Below, piece by piece: positions 1-9,332 of a DNA stretch of 64,000 nucleotides. The stretch spans positions 93,024 to 157,023 of the forward strand of contig NZ_LNSA01000008.1 in assembly GCF_001468465.1 (NCBI RefSeq), read 5' to 3'. Numbering within the stretch: the first letter of the stretch is position 1; the number at the start of each line of letters is the position of its first letter. The notes under the pieces were generated by a model. It did no database searches, was not told the DNA's origin, and was given only the letters and a program-made list of their open reading frames with translations. The position numbers and the translations under genes are program-made. The DNA is from Sphingopyxis sp. H115. Lineage in GTDB: Bacteria > Pseudomonadota > Alphaproteobacteria > Sphingomonadales > Sphingomonadaceae.

Positions 1-1389
1 TTCCAGCTTCCCGCCGGTCCGGTCGGCGCCGCCTTTGGCGTCGATTACCGCAAGGACAGCCAGGACCTCAGCGGCGATCTCCTGTCGCAGACCGGCGGGA
101 CGACGGGCAATGCGGTGCCCAATTTCGGGGGCTCGATTCGTGCGCTCGAAGGCTATGGCGAAGTCAGCGTGCCGCTGCTCCGCGACGCGCCGGGCGCCCA
201 TCTGCTCAGCGTCGATGCCTCGGCGCGCGTCGCCGACTATAGCATCGACCGGGTCGGCACGGTGTTCAGCTGGCGCGGCGGGGTTCAATATGCGCCGATC
301 CCCGACATCCGCTTCCGCGCGCAATTCGCCCGCGCCCAGCGCGCGCCCGACATCGCCGAGCTCTATTCGCCGCCGCGCGGCAATTTCGAGGCCGCGAACG
401 ACCTCTGTGACGGCGTGACCCCGACGAGCGCGGGGCGGATCGACGCGAACTGCCGGCTCGACCCCGGCATCCAGGCCCTGTTTGCGCAGCAGGCGGCCGA
501 CAATGTGACGCAGCAATATTCGCAGGCGGGCAACAGCCTCTATAGCCCCAATGGCGGCAACCTCGACCTCAAGGAAGAAACCGCCGATACGCTTACGCTC
601 GGCGCGGTGATCGCGCCGCGCTTCGTGCCCGGCCTGACGATCGCGGTCGATTATTACGATATCCGCATCAAGGATGCGATCGACGCCTATTCGAACCGCG
701 ACATCCAGCTTCAATGCTACGACACCGACGTGCCGCAGGCCGACAACCCCTTCTGCGCCGACATCACGCGCAACGCGAACAACGGCCAGATCGTCGAGTT
801 GGTCCAGCGGCAGGTCAATCTGGCGCGCTTCGACACGCAGGGGATCGACGTCGCCTTCAACTATCGTTTCCGCCTCGACGACGCGCTCGGCATTCCCGGC
901 CGCTTCGACCTGCGTTACGACGGCACGCATGTGCTGAAGCAGAAGGTCCAGTTCCAGGGCGTCGACGGGACCGTCACCAACGACCTTGCGGGGGATCTTG
1001 CCGAAGGCAGCTTCAAATATCGCGCGCGTGCATCGCTCGGCTGGAAGCTCGACAATTTCCGCATCCGCTGGACGACCACCTATTATGGCAAGATCAAGGA
1101 CAGCAATTCGCTCGCCGACCAATATGCCGCGCTGCTCGAAACCAACCCGAATGCCGAGGTGCCGCTCTTCCTCAACATCGGCGACGTGTGGGAGCACGAC
1201 CTGTTCATGTCGTTCGACATCGACAATGGCGGCAAGGAGTTCCGCCTCTATGGCGGGGTGAACAATCTGTTCAATTCGACCAGCCCCTTCCTGCCGAGCG
1301 GGACCGAGAGCGGGCGCTTGACGAACCAGAACGGCGTCTATGATATTGCCGGACGCCGCTTCTATGTCGGCGCGACGGTGAAATTCTGA
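1..1389 (+). CDS. TonB-dependent receptor, C-terminal part (5' end outside window)
   Basis: The frame is open from base 1, so this is the last 462 residues of a gene that begins upstream. It is an outer-membrane beta-barrel that would import a ligand using TonB energy. The text is typical barrel sequence: alternating aromatic strands, Cys-containing extracellular loops (a DLCDG loop near the start and a QCYDTD loop mid-way), a late GGVNNLFN strand as in TonB receptors, and a C-terminal phenylalanine (ending VGATVKF) needed for outer-membrane insertion. The stop codon overlaps the start of the SGNH-type lipoprotein gene (TGATG), so the two are probably co-translated. Plug and TonB box lie outside the window and the ligand cannot be read from this part. 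Confidence 0.9.
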   Translation, partial: FQLPAGPVGAAFGVDYRKDSQDLSGDLLSQTGGTTGNAVPNFGGSIRALEGYGEVSVPLLRDAPGAHLLSVDASARVADYSIDRVGTVFSWRGGVQYAPIPDIRFRAQFARAQRAPDIAELYSPPRGNFEAANDLCDGVTPTSAGRIDANCRLDPGIQALFAQQAADNVTQQYSQAGNSLYSPNGGNLDLKEETADTLTLGAVIAPRFVPGLTIAVDYYDIRIKDAIDAYSNRDIQLQCYDTDVPQADNPFCADITRNANNGQIVELVQRQVNLARFDTQGIDVAFNYRFRLDDALGIPGRFDLRYDGTHVLKQKVQFQGVDGTVTNDLAGDLAEGSFKYRARASLGWKLDNFRIRWTTTYYGKIKDSNSLADQYAALLETNPNAEVPLFLNIGDVWEHDLFMSFDIDNGGKEFRLYGGVNNLFNSTSPFLPSGTESGRLTNQNGVYDIAGRRFYVGATVKF

Positions 1390-2360
1390 TGCGACACGAA
1401 AAAGCTAAAGCTTCGGGGCTTCGATCCACTGGATCCCTGAAGGCCATGTCGGGAGCGGTGCTGCTGATGCTGGCAGGGTGCGCGCCCGGCCAGGCGGTCG
1501 CCAGCACCGCCCCGCATGGTGACGCCGCGGCGGCACCCGCCGAGGCCAAGGCGGCGCCGAAGACGATCCTGTTCATCGGCAACAGCTTCACCCAAGGCGC
1601 GCATTCGGCGGCGCGCAACTGGCGCGCGGGGTCGGTCGCCGACCTCAACAATGCGGGCTATGGCGGGGTTCCCGCGCTGTTCAAGCTGTTCACCGAGCAG
1701 GCCGGGCTCGACTATCGCGTCAGCCTCGAAACGCAGGGGGGCAAGTCGCTCGGCTTTCATTATGACGAGCGGCGCCAGCGGTTCGACCGCGCGTGGGATA
1801 TCGTCGTGCTGCAGGAGTTTAGCACGCTTGACCGCGATCGGCCGGGCGATCCCGCCGACTATATCCGCAACGTCGGCCGCCTTGCGGCGCTGTTCAAGGC
1901 ACGCAATCCAGCGGTCGACATCCGCCTCGCCGCAACCTGGTCGCGCGCCGACCAGGCCTATAGACCCCAGGGGCATTGGTACGGCAAGCCGGTGACCGCG
2001 ATGGCCGAGGATCTGCGCGCCGCCGCCGACCGCGCGCGCTCCGCCAATCCCGGCGTCGCGGGCGTGCTGCCGGTCGGGCAGGCCTGGAACCGGGCGATGA
2101 CGAGCGGGGTCGCCGACCCCAACCCCTATGACGGCATCGGTTACGGCCAGCTCGATCTGTGGGCCTACGACCATTATCATGCCAGCGTCGCGGGCTATTA
2201 TCTCTCGGCGCTTGTGACCTTCGGCGCGATCACCGGTATCGACCCGACTACGCTGGGGCCGAAGGAAAAGGGCGCCGACGAACTCGGGCTTTCGGATGAG
2301 CAGGCGGCGGCGCTGCAACGTGTCGCGCGCGATACGCTGGCCGAACAGATCCGGCGATAA
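1389..2360 (+). CDS. SGNH-hydrolase-like lipoprotein
   Basis: A 323-residue protein, probably an exported lipoprotein: a hydrophobic stretch ends in the lipobox LAGC with Cys31 as the lipidation site. After a Pro/Ala-rich linker comes the block KTILFIGNSFTQG with Ser66, which matches SGNH/GDSL block I in its GNS form. Near the C-terminus DHYH (Asp261, His264) matches the catalytic block V pattern DxxH. The fold therefore looks like an SGNH esterase/acylhydrolase; the substrate is unknown. The start overlaps the receptor stop by one base (TGATG). A second in-frame ATG at 1446 would give a shorter signal peptide and is also possible. Being coupled to a TonB receptor suggests it works on the imported ligand in the periplasm or at the outer membrane (inference). 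Confidence 0.75.
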   Translation: MRHEKAKASGLRSTGSLKAMSGAVLLMLAGCAPGQAVASTAPHGDAAAAPAEAKAAPKTILFIGNSFTQGAHSAARNWRAGSVADLNNAGYGGVPALFKLFTEQAGLDYRVSLETQGGKSLGFHYDERRQRFDRAWDIVVLQEFSTLDRDRPGDPADYIRNVGRLAALFKARNPAVDIRLAATWSRADQAYRPQGHWYGKPVTAMAEDLRAAADRARSANPGVAGVLPVGQAWNRAMTSGVADPNPYDGIGYGQLDLWAYDHYHASVAGYYLSALVTFGAITGIDPTTLGPKEKGADELGLSDEQAAALQRVARDTLAEQIRR

Positions 2361-2405
2361 GGGATTTGCTTATACTGTGTTGCGGCTTTAATACGGCCGC
2401 AGCGC

Positions 2406-4454
2406 ATGACTTGGTTCCGTAAATCCACCAGCCCCGATCCCGCGCCCGCACTCGCGCCGATTCCGAGCGATCCGGTCGTCGATACGCCCGCGCCTGCCGT
2501 TCCCGAAACGCGCGCGCGCAAATGGATGCGCCGGATTTCGCGCGGCTTCGCCGTCTTTGCGATCCTTTTCATCCTGCTCGTCGGCTGGCTCGCGCTCACC
2601 GCGCCCTTGTCGAAATCGCTCGAACCGATCGCGCCGCCGCAGATCACGCTGCTCGCTTCCGACGGGACGCCGATCGCGCGGACGGGGGCGATCGTCGACA
2701 AGCCGGTGAAGGCTAAGGACTTGCCGAAACATGTCACCGGCGCCTTTCTCGCGATCGAGGACCGGCGCTTCTATACGCATTGGGGGATCGACCCGCGCAG
2801 CATCGCGCGCGCGGTATGGAGCAATGTGACCGGCGGGCGCACGCAAGGCGGCAGCACGATCACCCAGCAACTCGCGAAATTCACTTTCCTGACGCCGAAG
2901 CGCACGCTGGGCCGCAAGGCGCGCGAGGCGTTGATCGCCTTTTGGCTCGAGGCCTGGCTCAGCAAGGACGAGATTCTCGAACGCTATCTGTCGAACGCCT
3001 ATTTCGGCGACAACACTTATGGGCTGCGCGCGGCTTCGCTGCATTATTTCTATCGCCAGCCCGAAAAGCTGACCCCGGCGCAGGCGGCGATGCTGGCGGG
3101 CCTGGTGCAGGCACCTTCGCGGCTCGCGCCGACCAAAAATCCCGACCTTGCCGAAAAGCGCATGAAGCTGGTGGTCAATGCGATGGTCGATACCGGCTAT
3201 ATGACGGCCAAGGAGGCAAAGGCGATCCGCACGCCGCGCATCGACGTGCGGATGCGCAACACGCTGCCGACCGGCACCTATTTCGCCGACTGGGCGCTGC
3301 CCGAAGCGCGCAAGCTGAGCGACGTCGGCTATTCGCGCCAGACGATCACGACGACGCTCGATGCGCGGTTGCAAGGGATCGCACGGCGCGTGACGGGCCG
3401 GGCAGGGCTGGGGAAGGCGCAGGTTGCGCTCGTTGCGATGCGCCCGAACGGCGAGGTCGTCGCGATGATCGGCGGCAAGGATTATGCGGCCTCGCCCTTC
3501 AACCGCGCGACGCAGGCCAAGCGTCAGCCAGGTTCGACTTTCAAATTGTTCGTCTATCTCGCGGCGCTCGAGGACGGCTGGGATCCCGACGACATGATCA
3601 GCAACGAAGCGATCGACACCGGATCCTACCAGCCCAAAAATGCCGGCGGCGTCTATTCGAAACAAATCAGCCTCGAGGACGCCTTCGCGGCGTCGAGCAA
3701 CGTCGCGGCGGTACGGTTGCTGCGCGAAGTTGGCGACGACAAAGTGATCGACATGGCCCGCGACCTTGGTGTCACCGCGCCGATGGCGAAGGGCGACCCC
3801 AGCCTGGCCCTCGGCACGTCGAGCATGACCTTGCTCGAACTCACCGCCGCTTATGCGGCGGTCGCGGCGAACAGCTATCCGGTCGAACCGCACGCGTTCA
3901 AGGGCGAGGAGCGGGGCTGGTTCGAGAATCTGATTTCGGGCCCCAGCCGCTTCGGGTCTGACGAGCATGAGGATATCGAACGGATGCTGCGCGCCGCGGT
4001 CAATCGCGGCACCGGCCGCGCCGCACGGTTGCCGCAAGCCAATTATGGCAAGACCGGCACGACGCAGGACAATCGCGACGCGCTGTTCGTCGGCTATGCG
4101 AACGGCCTTGTCGTCGGCGTCTGGATCGGCAACGACGACAACACCCCGCTGCAGGGCATTTCGGGCGGCGGCTTACCCGCGCGCATCTGGCGCGATTTCA
4201 TGATCGAGGCATCGGGGAAGAAGGCGGCACCGCGCCCGAAACCCGCCGACCCGGCCGGCCCGGTCGAGCCGCTCGACATTCCCGACATCGGCAACATCCC
4301 GGTGGGCGACCGGACGCGCGTCGGGATCGAGGGGGGCGATGCGGTGATTTCGACCGAGATCAATGGCAGCCGCATCGACCTGCGTCTGCCAATACAGGAT
4401 CGGAGCACGCCGCCGCCCGTCGCCCCCGAACCGCAGCCACCACCGGGCAACTAG
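2406..4454 (+). CDS. Bifunctional penicillin-binding protein (class A PBP, 1A-like)
   Basis: This enzyme of 682 residues builds peptidoglycan at the periplasmic face of the inner membrane: glycan-strand polymerisation, then peptide cross-linking. A Pro-rich cytoplasmic tail (1-38) precedes one membrane helix (about 47-66). The GT51 glycosyltransferase domain shows the catalytic EDRRFYTHWGID motif (Glu118) and GGSTITQQ (148-155). The transpeptidase domain has the three penicillin-binding motifs: STFK (Ser377 nucleophile, Lys380), SSN (430-432) and KTGT (549-552). The C-terminus is a short Pro-rich tail. It starts 45 bases after the preceding gene and has no strong Shine-Dalgarno sequence. I cannot say which of PBP1a, 1b or 1c is the true orthologue. 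Confidence 0.92.
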   Translation: MTWFRKSTSPDPAPALAPIPSDPVVDTPAPAVPETRARKWMRRISRGFAVFAILFILLVGWLALTAPLSKSLEPIAPPQITLLASDGTPIARTGAIVDKPVKAKDLPKHVTGAFLAIEDRRFYTHWGIDPRSIARAVWSNVTGGRTQGGSTITQQLAKFTFLTPKRTLGRKAREALIAFWLEAWLSKDEILERYLSNAYFGDNTYGLRAASLHYFYRQPEKLTPAQAAMLAGLVQAPSRLAPTKNPDLAEKRMKLVVNAMVDTGYMTAKEAKAIRTPRIDVRMRNTLPTGTYFADWALPEARKLSDVGYSRQTITTTLDARLQGIARRVTGRAGLGKAQVALVAMRPNGEVVAMIGGKDYAASPFNRATQAKRQPGSTFKLFVYLAALEDGWDPDDMISNEAIDTGSYQPKNAGGVYSKQISLEDAFAASSNVAAVRLLREVGDDKVIDMARDLGVTAPMAKGDPSLALGTSSMTLLELTAAYAAVAANSYPVEPHAFKGEERGWFENLISGPSRFGSDEHEDIERMLRAAVNRGTGRAARLPQANYGKTGTTQDNRDALFVGYANGLVVGVWIGNDDNTPLQGISGGGLPARIWRDFMIEASGKKAAPRPKPADPAGPVEPLDIPDIGNIPVGDRTRVGIEGGDAVISTEINGSRIDLRLPIQDRSTPPPVAPEPQPPPGN

Positions 4455-4457
4455 ACC

Positions 4458-5564
4458 TCAGCTGGGCAGGATGTCGAACGCGCTTTCGGCCATCGTCTGT
4501 CCATTGACGATCAGTTCGACCCGGTGCCGGCCCGGAAAGTGACGGCGGGTGCTGAAATCGCGGATCGTCTGCGATATTGTCAGCCTCGTCGTTTCGTCGG
4601 CTGCGAGTTCGAAGCTTTTGAATTTGAACACTTTGGGCGCCGTCCGGCCTTCGGCGCGCGCGTAATGGATGCGATAGTCGACGACCAGGCGCTGTCTCTC
4701 CGGCGCGTCCGAGGCGAGTTCGGCGGCGATCGCAATCCGGTCGCCCAGCCGCACCGCCTGCGGTGCGATAGTGAAATCGCACACGGTCACGGCGGCGCCA
4801 TGGCCGACGCCGATCAGCGCCAGCGCACGCGGTTCGCCCTGCTTGATCAGCGTGCGGAGCGCATGGCGGACGATCCAGGTGGTGCGCGGATCGTCCTGTG
4901 GCCAGCCGGCGAGGCGGTCGAGAAGCCAGTCGGCACGGTCCTTCGCGATATCGTTCAAATGGTTCGCGACCGATTTGCGGACATAGAGGCTGGGGTCGGC
5001 GCGCAGCGTGTCGAGGATCGGCGCCGCGAGCGTCGGGTCGGCCTTCAGCGCGGGAATGCGGGCGGCCCAGGGAAGCCTTGGCCGCGCGCCTTCGCTGGCG
5101 AGCCGCCGGACATGCTCGTCGTCGCTGGCCGTCCATTCGGTCATCGCCGCCAGCGTGCGGGAGGTGTCGGCCGCGAGGAAGGGACGGATGGCAAATTCGG
5201 CCGTGCCGAAACGGGTGAGATCGGCGAGCGCGTCCATCGACCGGTCGAAATCGGCAAGACCCCGGCGCGCGACATATTCGGTGACCGCCATCGCCTGAAA
5301 GCCATGGGTCAATTGCGGCGCCATCGCGCGGACGATGTCGAGGCCGGTCGCATAGTCGCCGGGCAGTGCGCCGTGGAGCGCGTCGGCAATATGGCGCACG
5401 CGCTCCATGATCGACAGGGCGTCGAGACCGTTGGATGCGGCGGTGAGGAAGGCGTGCCGGTCGAACCGCCGCGATGCGACCGCGCCGGCGTCGGCGATCG
5501 TTTCGAGCGCCGCGGGACCGAGAATATCCTTGAGCAGTGCGGCGGGCGGCGCTTCGGTCGTCAT
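4458..5564 (-). CDS. DNA alkylation repair protein, AlkC-like (HEAT repeats plus Ig-like domain)
   Basis: A protein of 368 residues resembling the AlkC/AlkD group of HEAT-repeat glycosylases, which remove cationic alkylated bases such as 3-methyladenine without flipping them. The N-terminal two thirds are helical repeats containing the typical DPSLYVRKSVANHLNDIAKD segment. The last 100 or so residues are beta-rich (VRLGDRIAIAAEL ... FPGRHRVELIVNG), fitting the extra Ig-like domain known in AlkC but absent from AlkD. I chose the ATG at 5564 (MTTEAPPAALL); an upstream ATG at 5630 would add 22 unlikely residues. It converges with the PBP gene (3-base gap) and diverges from the TonB receptor gene across the promoter region at 5645-5696. 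Confidence 0.85.
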   Translation of the reverse strand: MTTEAPPAALLKDILGPAALETIADAGAVASRRFDRHAFLTAASNGLDALSIMERVRHIADALHGALPGDYATGLDIVRAMAPQLTHGFQAMAVTEYVARRGLADFDRSMDALADLTRFGTAEFAIRPFLAADTSRTLAAMTEWTASDDEHVRRLASEGARPRLPWAARIPALKADPTLAAPILDTLRADPSLYVRKSVANHLNDIAKDRADWLLDRLAGWPQDDPRTTWIVRHALRTLIKQGEPRALALIGVGHGAAVTVCDFTIAPQAVRLGDRIAIAAELASDAPERQRLVVDYRIHYARAEGRTAPKVFKFKSFELAADETTRLTISQTIRDFSTRRHFPGRHRVELIVNGQTMAESAFDILPS

Positions 5565-5644
5565 GCAGCTGGCATAGCAAGCGGCGGGCCCGACCGGGAG
5601 GTCTTTTTCCGACCGGCACGTCGGCTGCATTGCGTTGGATTTTC

Positions 5645-5666
5645 ATTCACACACTTGAGAGTGAAT
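5645..5666. promoter_or_regulatory. Candidate operator, site A, in front of the TonB receptor gene
   Basis: ATTCAC (5645-5650) and GTGAAT (5661-5666) form an inverted repeat. The right part, CACTTGAGAGTGAAT at 5652-5666, matches 14 of 15 bases of CACTAGAGAGTGAAT at 13337-13351 in front of the SDR gene. The shared core is CACT-N4-AGTG. The site abuts the candidate -35 box of the receptor promoter. The obvious binding protein is the TetR regulator at 12527-13279, which lies between the two sites (inference). Confidence 0.6.
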
Positions 5667-5667
5667 A

Positions 5668-5696
5668 TTGACTCGGCGCATGGCGCGATGCATAGA
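5668..5696 (+). promoter_or_regulatory. Candidate sigma-70 promoter of the TonB receptor cluster
   Basis: TTGACT (5668-5673) as -35, a 17-base spacer and CATAGA (5691-5696) as -10. Transcription would begin near 5703, leaving a leader of about 40 bases with a GGGAGAGGGC ribosome-binding region ahead of the ATG at 5742. Site A lies directly upstream of the -35 box. Confidence 0.5.
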
Positions 5697-5741
5697 CGCC
5701 GCATGCCGACGCTCGAGCGGCGATGAATGGGAGAGGGCAAG

Positions 5742-8042
5742 ATGAAGGCAAAGCTGTTTGCATCCGCGTGCGCGAGCGCGCTTTTCGCAATCCCGGCAGG
5801 CGCCGCCGCGCAGGACGCGGCCGAGGCGTCGCCACAGGCCGACGCGGGGCAAGATTCGAACGACATCATCGTCACCGCAACCCGCCGCGAGGAACGCATC
5901 CAGGATGTGCCGATCAGCATTTCGGCCTTTTCGCAGGAAGAGCTGACCGACAAGGGCATCGTCGGTTACGAAGGCATCGGGCGCGAAACGCCGGGCGTCG
6001 TGCTCAACAAGCCGACCGCCAACTTCAACAATTTCACCGCGCGCGGCATCGCGACCAACGGCTATAACGCCAACCTGCAAAGCTCGGTCGCCATCTATAT
6101 CGACGAGCTTCCGGTGTCGACGATCGGCAATACCACCGTCGTCGATCCCAATCTATTCGACGTCGAACGCGTCGAGTTCCTCCGCGGGCCGCAGGGGACC
6201 TTGTTCGGATCAGGATCGCTGTCGGGCGCGATGCGCATCCTGCAAAAAAGCCCGGACCTCAACGACTTCGACACTGCGGTTCTTGTCGATTTGGGCCTGA
6301 CCGGATCGGACAGTTTCCGCCAGCGCTACAACGCGATGGTCAACATCCCGCTCGCCGAGGACAAGCTCGCGCTGCGCGTCGTCGGCTTCTACCGCGACGA
6401 GGAAGGCTATCTCGACAATGTCGGGACGGGGGTGAAAAATTCGAACACGCTGATCGATTATGGCGGCCGCGCGACCTTGCTCTGGCGCCCGACCGATCGC
6501 CTGTCGATCAAGCTGCTCGGCAGCTATGAATATAGCAATCCGAAGGACAGCTCGCTGACCAGCCCGTCGCTCGGCCGCAACAAGCGTATCTCGGACGAGC
6601 CCGACCGCTTCACCGGCAAGCAGTTTATCGCCAATGCGACGATCGATTATGAGTTCGATTTCGCAAAGCTCACCAGCTCGTCGACCTATTCGGATTTCGA
6701 CCAGCGCTTTTACGTCGATCTTGCCGGCACCTTCCCGCCGGGGTCATTCCCGGGCGCGCCGATTGCCTTCGGGCTCGACGCCGATGCCTATGACAAGGTC
6801 TTCGTGCAGGAAACGCGGCTCGCCTCGACGTTGGGCGGCCCGTTCCAGTTCGTGATCGGGGGCTTCTACCTCGACCGCCGCCGCGACGTTGATTATTTCT
6901 ACCGCTCCAACCCGGCATTTCTCGCGGCGCGCGGCATCACCGGGCTTCCCGACAAATATTTCCAGAAGCAATACACCCACTCGCTCAGCAAGGAAATCGC
7001 GGGTTTCGGTGAATTGACCTACCGTTTCTCGGACAAGTTCTGGCTTACCGGCGGAATGCGTTATGGCGAAACCTCGGCGCAGGGCTTCACCGAAGCGGGC
7101 GGCTATCTCGCAACCGCGTTCGGCTTCAACTATTACGACTATGCGCTGCTCGGCCTTCCGGTGAATTTTGACACCTTCACGCCATATGCCGCAGTTGAAG
7201 GCGTCAAGGCAAAGGGATCGAAACCGTCGTGGAAGGCGAGCGCAACCTTCAAGCCTAGCGACGCGCTCACCACTTACGCGACCTTCTCCACCGGTTTCCG
7301 CGCCCCGATCGTCAACGCCTTTGCCGGTCGGCCCAGTCTTGTCGACCCGAACGATCTCACCATTCCGTTCGGCGCGAGCTCGGACGATCTCAAAAGCTAT
7401 GAGATCGGTGCGAAGGGCCGCTGGCTCGGCGGCCGCGTCAGCATGAACGTCGCTTTCTACCAGATCGACTGGAACAACATCCAGGCGCAGGCGAACCGCG
7501 TGTCGGATTCGGTCCAGTTCGCAACCAACATCGGCGCCGCGCGCAGCAAGGGGTTCGAGTTCGAAATCGGTGTGATCCCCGCGACCGGCTGGGCGATCGG
7601 CGTCAACGGCGCCTATAATGATGCAAAGATCACCAAGCTGTCGCCAGAGGAAGCCGCGATTTCGGGCGCGGTGCTCGGCCACCGCCTGTCGGCGCCGCGC
7701 ATTCAGGGATCGGCCTATATCGCCTATAGCTTCAACCTCGCGAGCGATGTCGAGGCGACGCTCGCCGCTAATGCGCAGCATATCGGGTCGTACAACAGCA
7801 GCTTCCCGAACACGCCGGGCAACCCGAACCTCCCGCTATCGACCTTTGGCAAGACTGACGCCTATAGCAACGTCAACCTGAGCCTAGGGTTGAAGAAGGG
7901 CGATATGTCGGCGCAATTCTACGTCGAAAATCTCTTCGACGATCATTCGATCACCTACATCCACCCCGAAGCCTTCCTCGTGAGCCGCTTCGGGACGATG
8001 CGTCCCCGGACCTTCGGTGTCCGCCTCGGTTACAGCCTCTAA
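5742..8042 (+). CDS. TonB-dependent receptor
   Basis: A complete outer-membrane receptor of 766 residues. Residues 1-23 form a signal peptide (cleavage near AGAAA-QD). The TonB box DIIVTATR sits at 41-48, followed directly by a plug domain (RIQDVPISISAF, then FLRGPQGTLFGSGSLSGAMRI); there is no N-terminal signalling (STN) domain. The remainder is a 22-strand-type barrel with late strands such as NVNLSLGLKKGD and VENLFDD. I chose the ATG at 5742, with the GGGAGAGGGC ribosome-binding region just upstream, over the in-frame ATG at 5727, because the signal peptide then starts MKAKLF. It is the first gene of a packed cluster (3 bases to the MFS gene, then ATGA overlaps), so it probably imports the cluster's substrate. 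Confidence 0.95.
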   Translation: MKAKLFASACASALFAIPAGAAAQDAAEASPQADAGQDSNDIIVTATRREERIQDVPISISAFSQEELTDKGIVGYEGIGRETPGVVLNKPTANFNNFTARGIATNGYNANLQSSVAIYIDELPVSTIGNTTVVDPNLFDVERVEFLRGPQGTLFGSGSLSGAMRILQKSPDLNDFDTAVLVDLGLTGSDSFRQRYNAMVNIPLAEDKLALRVVGFYRDEEGYLDNVGTGVKNSNTLIDYGGRATLLWRPTDRLSIKLLGSYEYSNPKDSSLTSPSLGRNKRISDEPDRFTGKQFIANATIDYEFDFAKLTSSSTYSDFDQRFYVDLAGTFPPGSFPGAPIAFGLDADAYDKVFVQETRLASTLGGPFQFVIGGFYLDRRRDVDYFYRSNPAFLAARGITGLPDKYFQKQYTHSLSKEIAGFGELTYRFSDKFWLTGGMRYGETSAQGFTEAGGYLATAFGFNYYDYALLGLPVNFDTFTPYAAVEGVKAKGSKPSWKASATFKPSDALTTYATFSTGFRAPIVNAFAGRPSLVDPNDLTIPFGASSDDLKSYEIGAKGRWLGGRVSMNVAFYQIDWNNIQAQANRVSDSVQFATNIGAARSKGFEFEIGVIPATGWAIGVNGAYNDAKITKLSPEEAAISGAVLGHRLSAPRIQGSAYIAYSFNLASDVEATLAANAQHIGSYNSSFPNTPGNPNLPLSTFGKTDAYSNVNLSLGLKKGDMSAQFYVENLFDDHSITYIHPEAFLVSRFGTMRPRTFGVRLGYSL

Positions 8043-8045
8043 CCC

Positions 8046-9332
8046 ATGGCGACCGGCGCTCCACCCATGCCGGGTACCAAGCCGGCCGCGCGGCCCGGCT
8101 TTGTGCTGGGGATGCTCTGCTTCGTCTATGTGCTGAACTTCCTCGACCGCCAGCTTCTGTCGATCCTCGCCAAGCCGATCCAGGATGCGCTCCAGATCAG
8201 CGACGGCCAGCTCGGGCTGATCAGCGGGCTCTATTTCGCGATGTTCTATTGCTTCATCGCGATCCCGGTCGGCTGGTTCGCCGACCGGACGAGCCGCGTC
8301 GGTGTGCTGTCGCTCGCCTGCGCGATCTGGAGCGGGGCGACGGTCGCGTGCGGCATGGCGGCGAACTATACCCAGCTCGCCATCGCGCGCATGGTCGTCG
8401 GCTTTGGCGAAGCAGGGGGCGTGCCGCCTTCCTATGCGATCATCACCGACACCTATCCGCCGGGCAAGCGCGCGGCGGCGCTCGGCATCTTCAACCTCGG
8501 CCCCGCCATTGGCGCGGCGGCGGGGGTCGCCTTTGGGGCGGCGATCGCCGAAAGCTTCGGCTGGCGCATCCCCTTCATCGCCGTCGGCACAATCGGCGTC
8601 GTCACTGCCTTGCTCGTCTGGCGGACGGTGCGCGAACCCGCGCGCGGCGCAACCGACATCGCGGGGCCCGCGCCCGGCGACAAGGCCGAATTCTGGCCGA
8701 CCGTGCGCATGTTCCTGTCGCACCCGATATTGATGCTCGCCGCACTCGGCAGCGGGGCGACGCAGTTCGTGACCTATGGGCTCGGCAATTTCGCGGTGCT
8801 GTTCCTGATGCGCGAGAAGGGGATGGAACTTGGCGACGTCGCGATCTGGTACGCGCTCGTCCTGCTGATCGGCATGGGCGGCGGGATGATCGTGTCGGGC
8901 CGCGTGATCGACTGCATGGTGCGCAAATCGCGCACGGGTTATGCGATCGCGCCGGCGGCCTCGCTGGCGGTGGCGATGCCCTTCTATCTTGGCTTCATCT
9001 GGGCGCCGGGCTGGCCGCTGGCGCTCGCGCTGCTCACCGTCGTGATGATCTTCAACTATTTCTACCTCTCGGCCTCGGTCGCGCTGGTGCAGGACGAAGT
9101 GAAGCCGGGTCAGCGCGTGCTCGCGGGCGCGCTGCTGCTTCTCATCATGAATTTCATCGGCCTGGGGCTGGGGCCGACCTGGGTCGGCTTCGCGAGCGAC
9201 GGGTTTACCGCGCGCGGCGATGCCCATGGCCTCCAGACGGCGTTGTATACATTGACGCCCTTTTATCTGATCGCAATCGGGCTGTTCCTGTGGCTCGCCC
9301 GGCTGCTGCGCTGGCAGGAGACAAAGGCATGA
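8046..9332 (+). CDS. MFS transporter (spinster-like)
   Basis: An inner-membrane carrier of 428 residues with about 12 predicted helices. The N-terminus has the FLDRQLLSILAKPIQ block and the loop GWFADRTSR, both typical of major facilitator proteins of the spinster-like group common in sphingomonads. It starts 3 bases after the receptor stop, and its own stop overlaps the esterase start (ATGA), so it sits inside a single transcription unit. The likely job is carrying the receptor's ligand, or the esterase product, across the inner membrane. A paralogue with a matching N-terminal block lies at 35158-36471. Substrate unknown. Confidence 0.92.
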   Translation: MATGAPPMPGTKPAARPGFVLGMLCFVYVLNFLDRQLLSILAKPIQDALQISDGQLGLISGLYFAMFYCFIAIPVGWFADRTSRVGVLSLACAIWSGATVACGMAANYTQLAIARMVVGFGEAGGVPPSYAIITDTYPPGKRAAALGIFNLGPAIGAAAGVAFGAAIAESFGWRIPFIAVGTIGVVTALLVWRTVREPARGATDIAGPAPGDKAEFWPTVRMFLSHPILMLAALGSGATQFVTYGLGNFAVLFLMREKGMELGDVAIWYALVLLIGMGGGMIVSGRVIDCMVRKSRTGYAIAPAASLAVAMPFYLGFIWAPGWPLALALLTVVMIFNYFYLSASVALVQDEVKPGQRVLAGALLLLIMNFIGLGLGPTWVGFASDGFTARGDAHGLQTALYTLTPFYLIAIGLFLWLARLLRWQETKA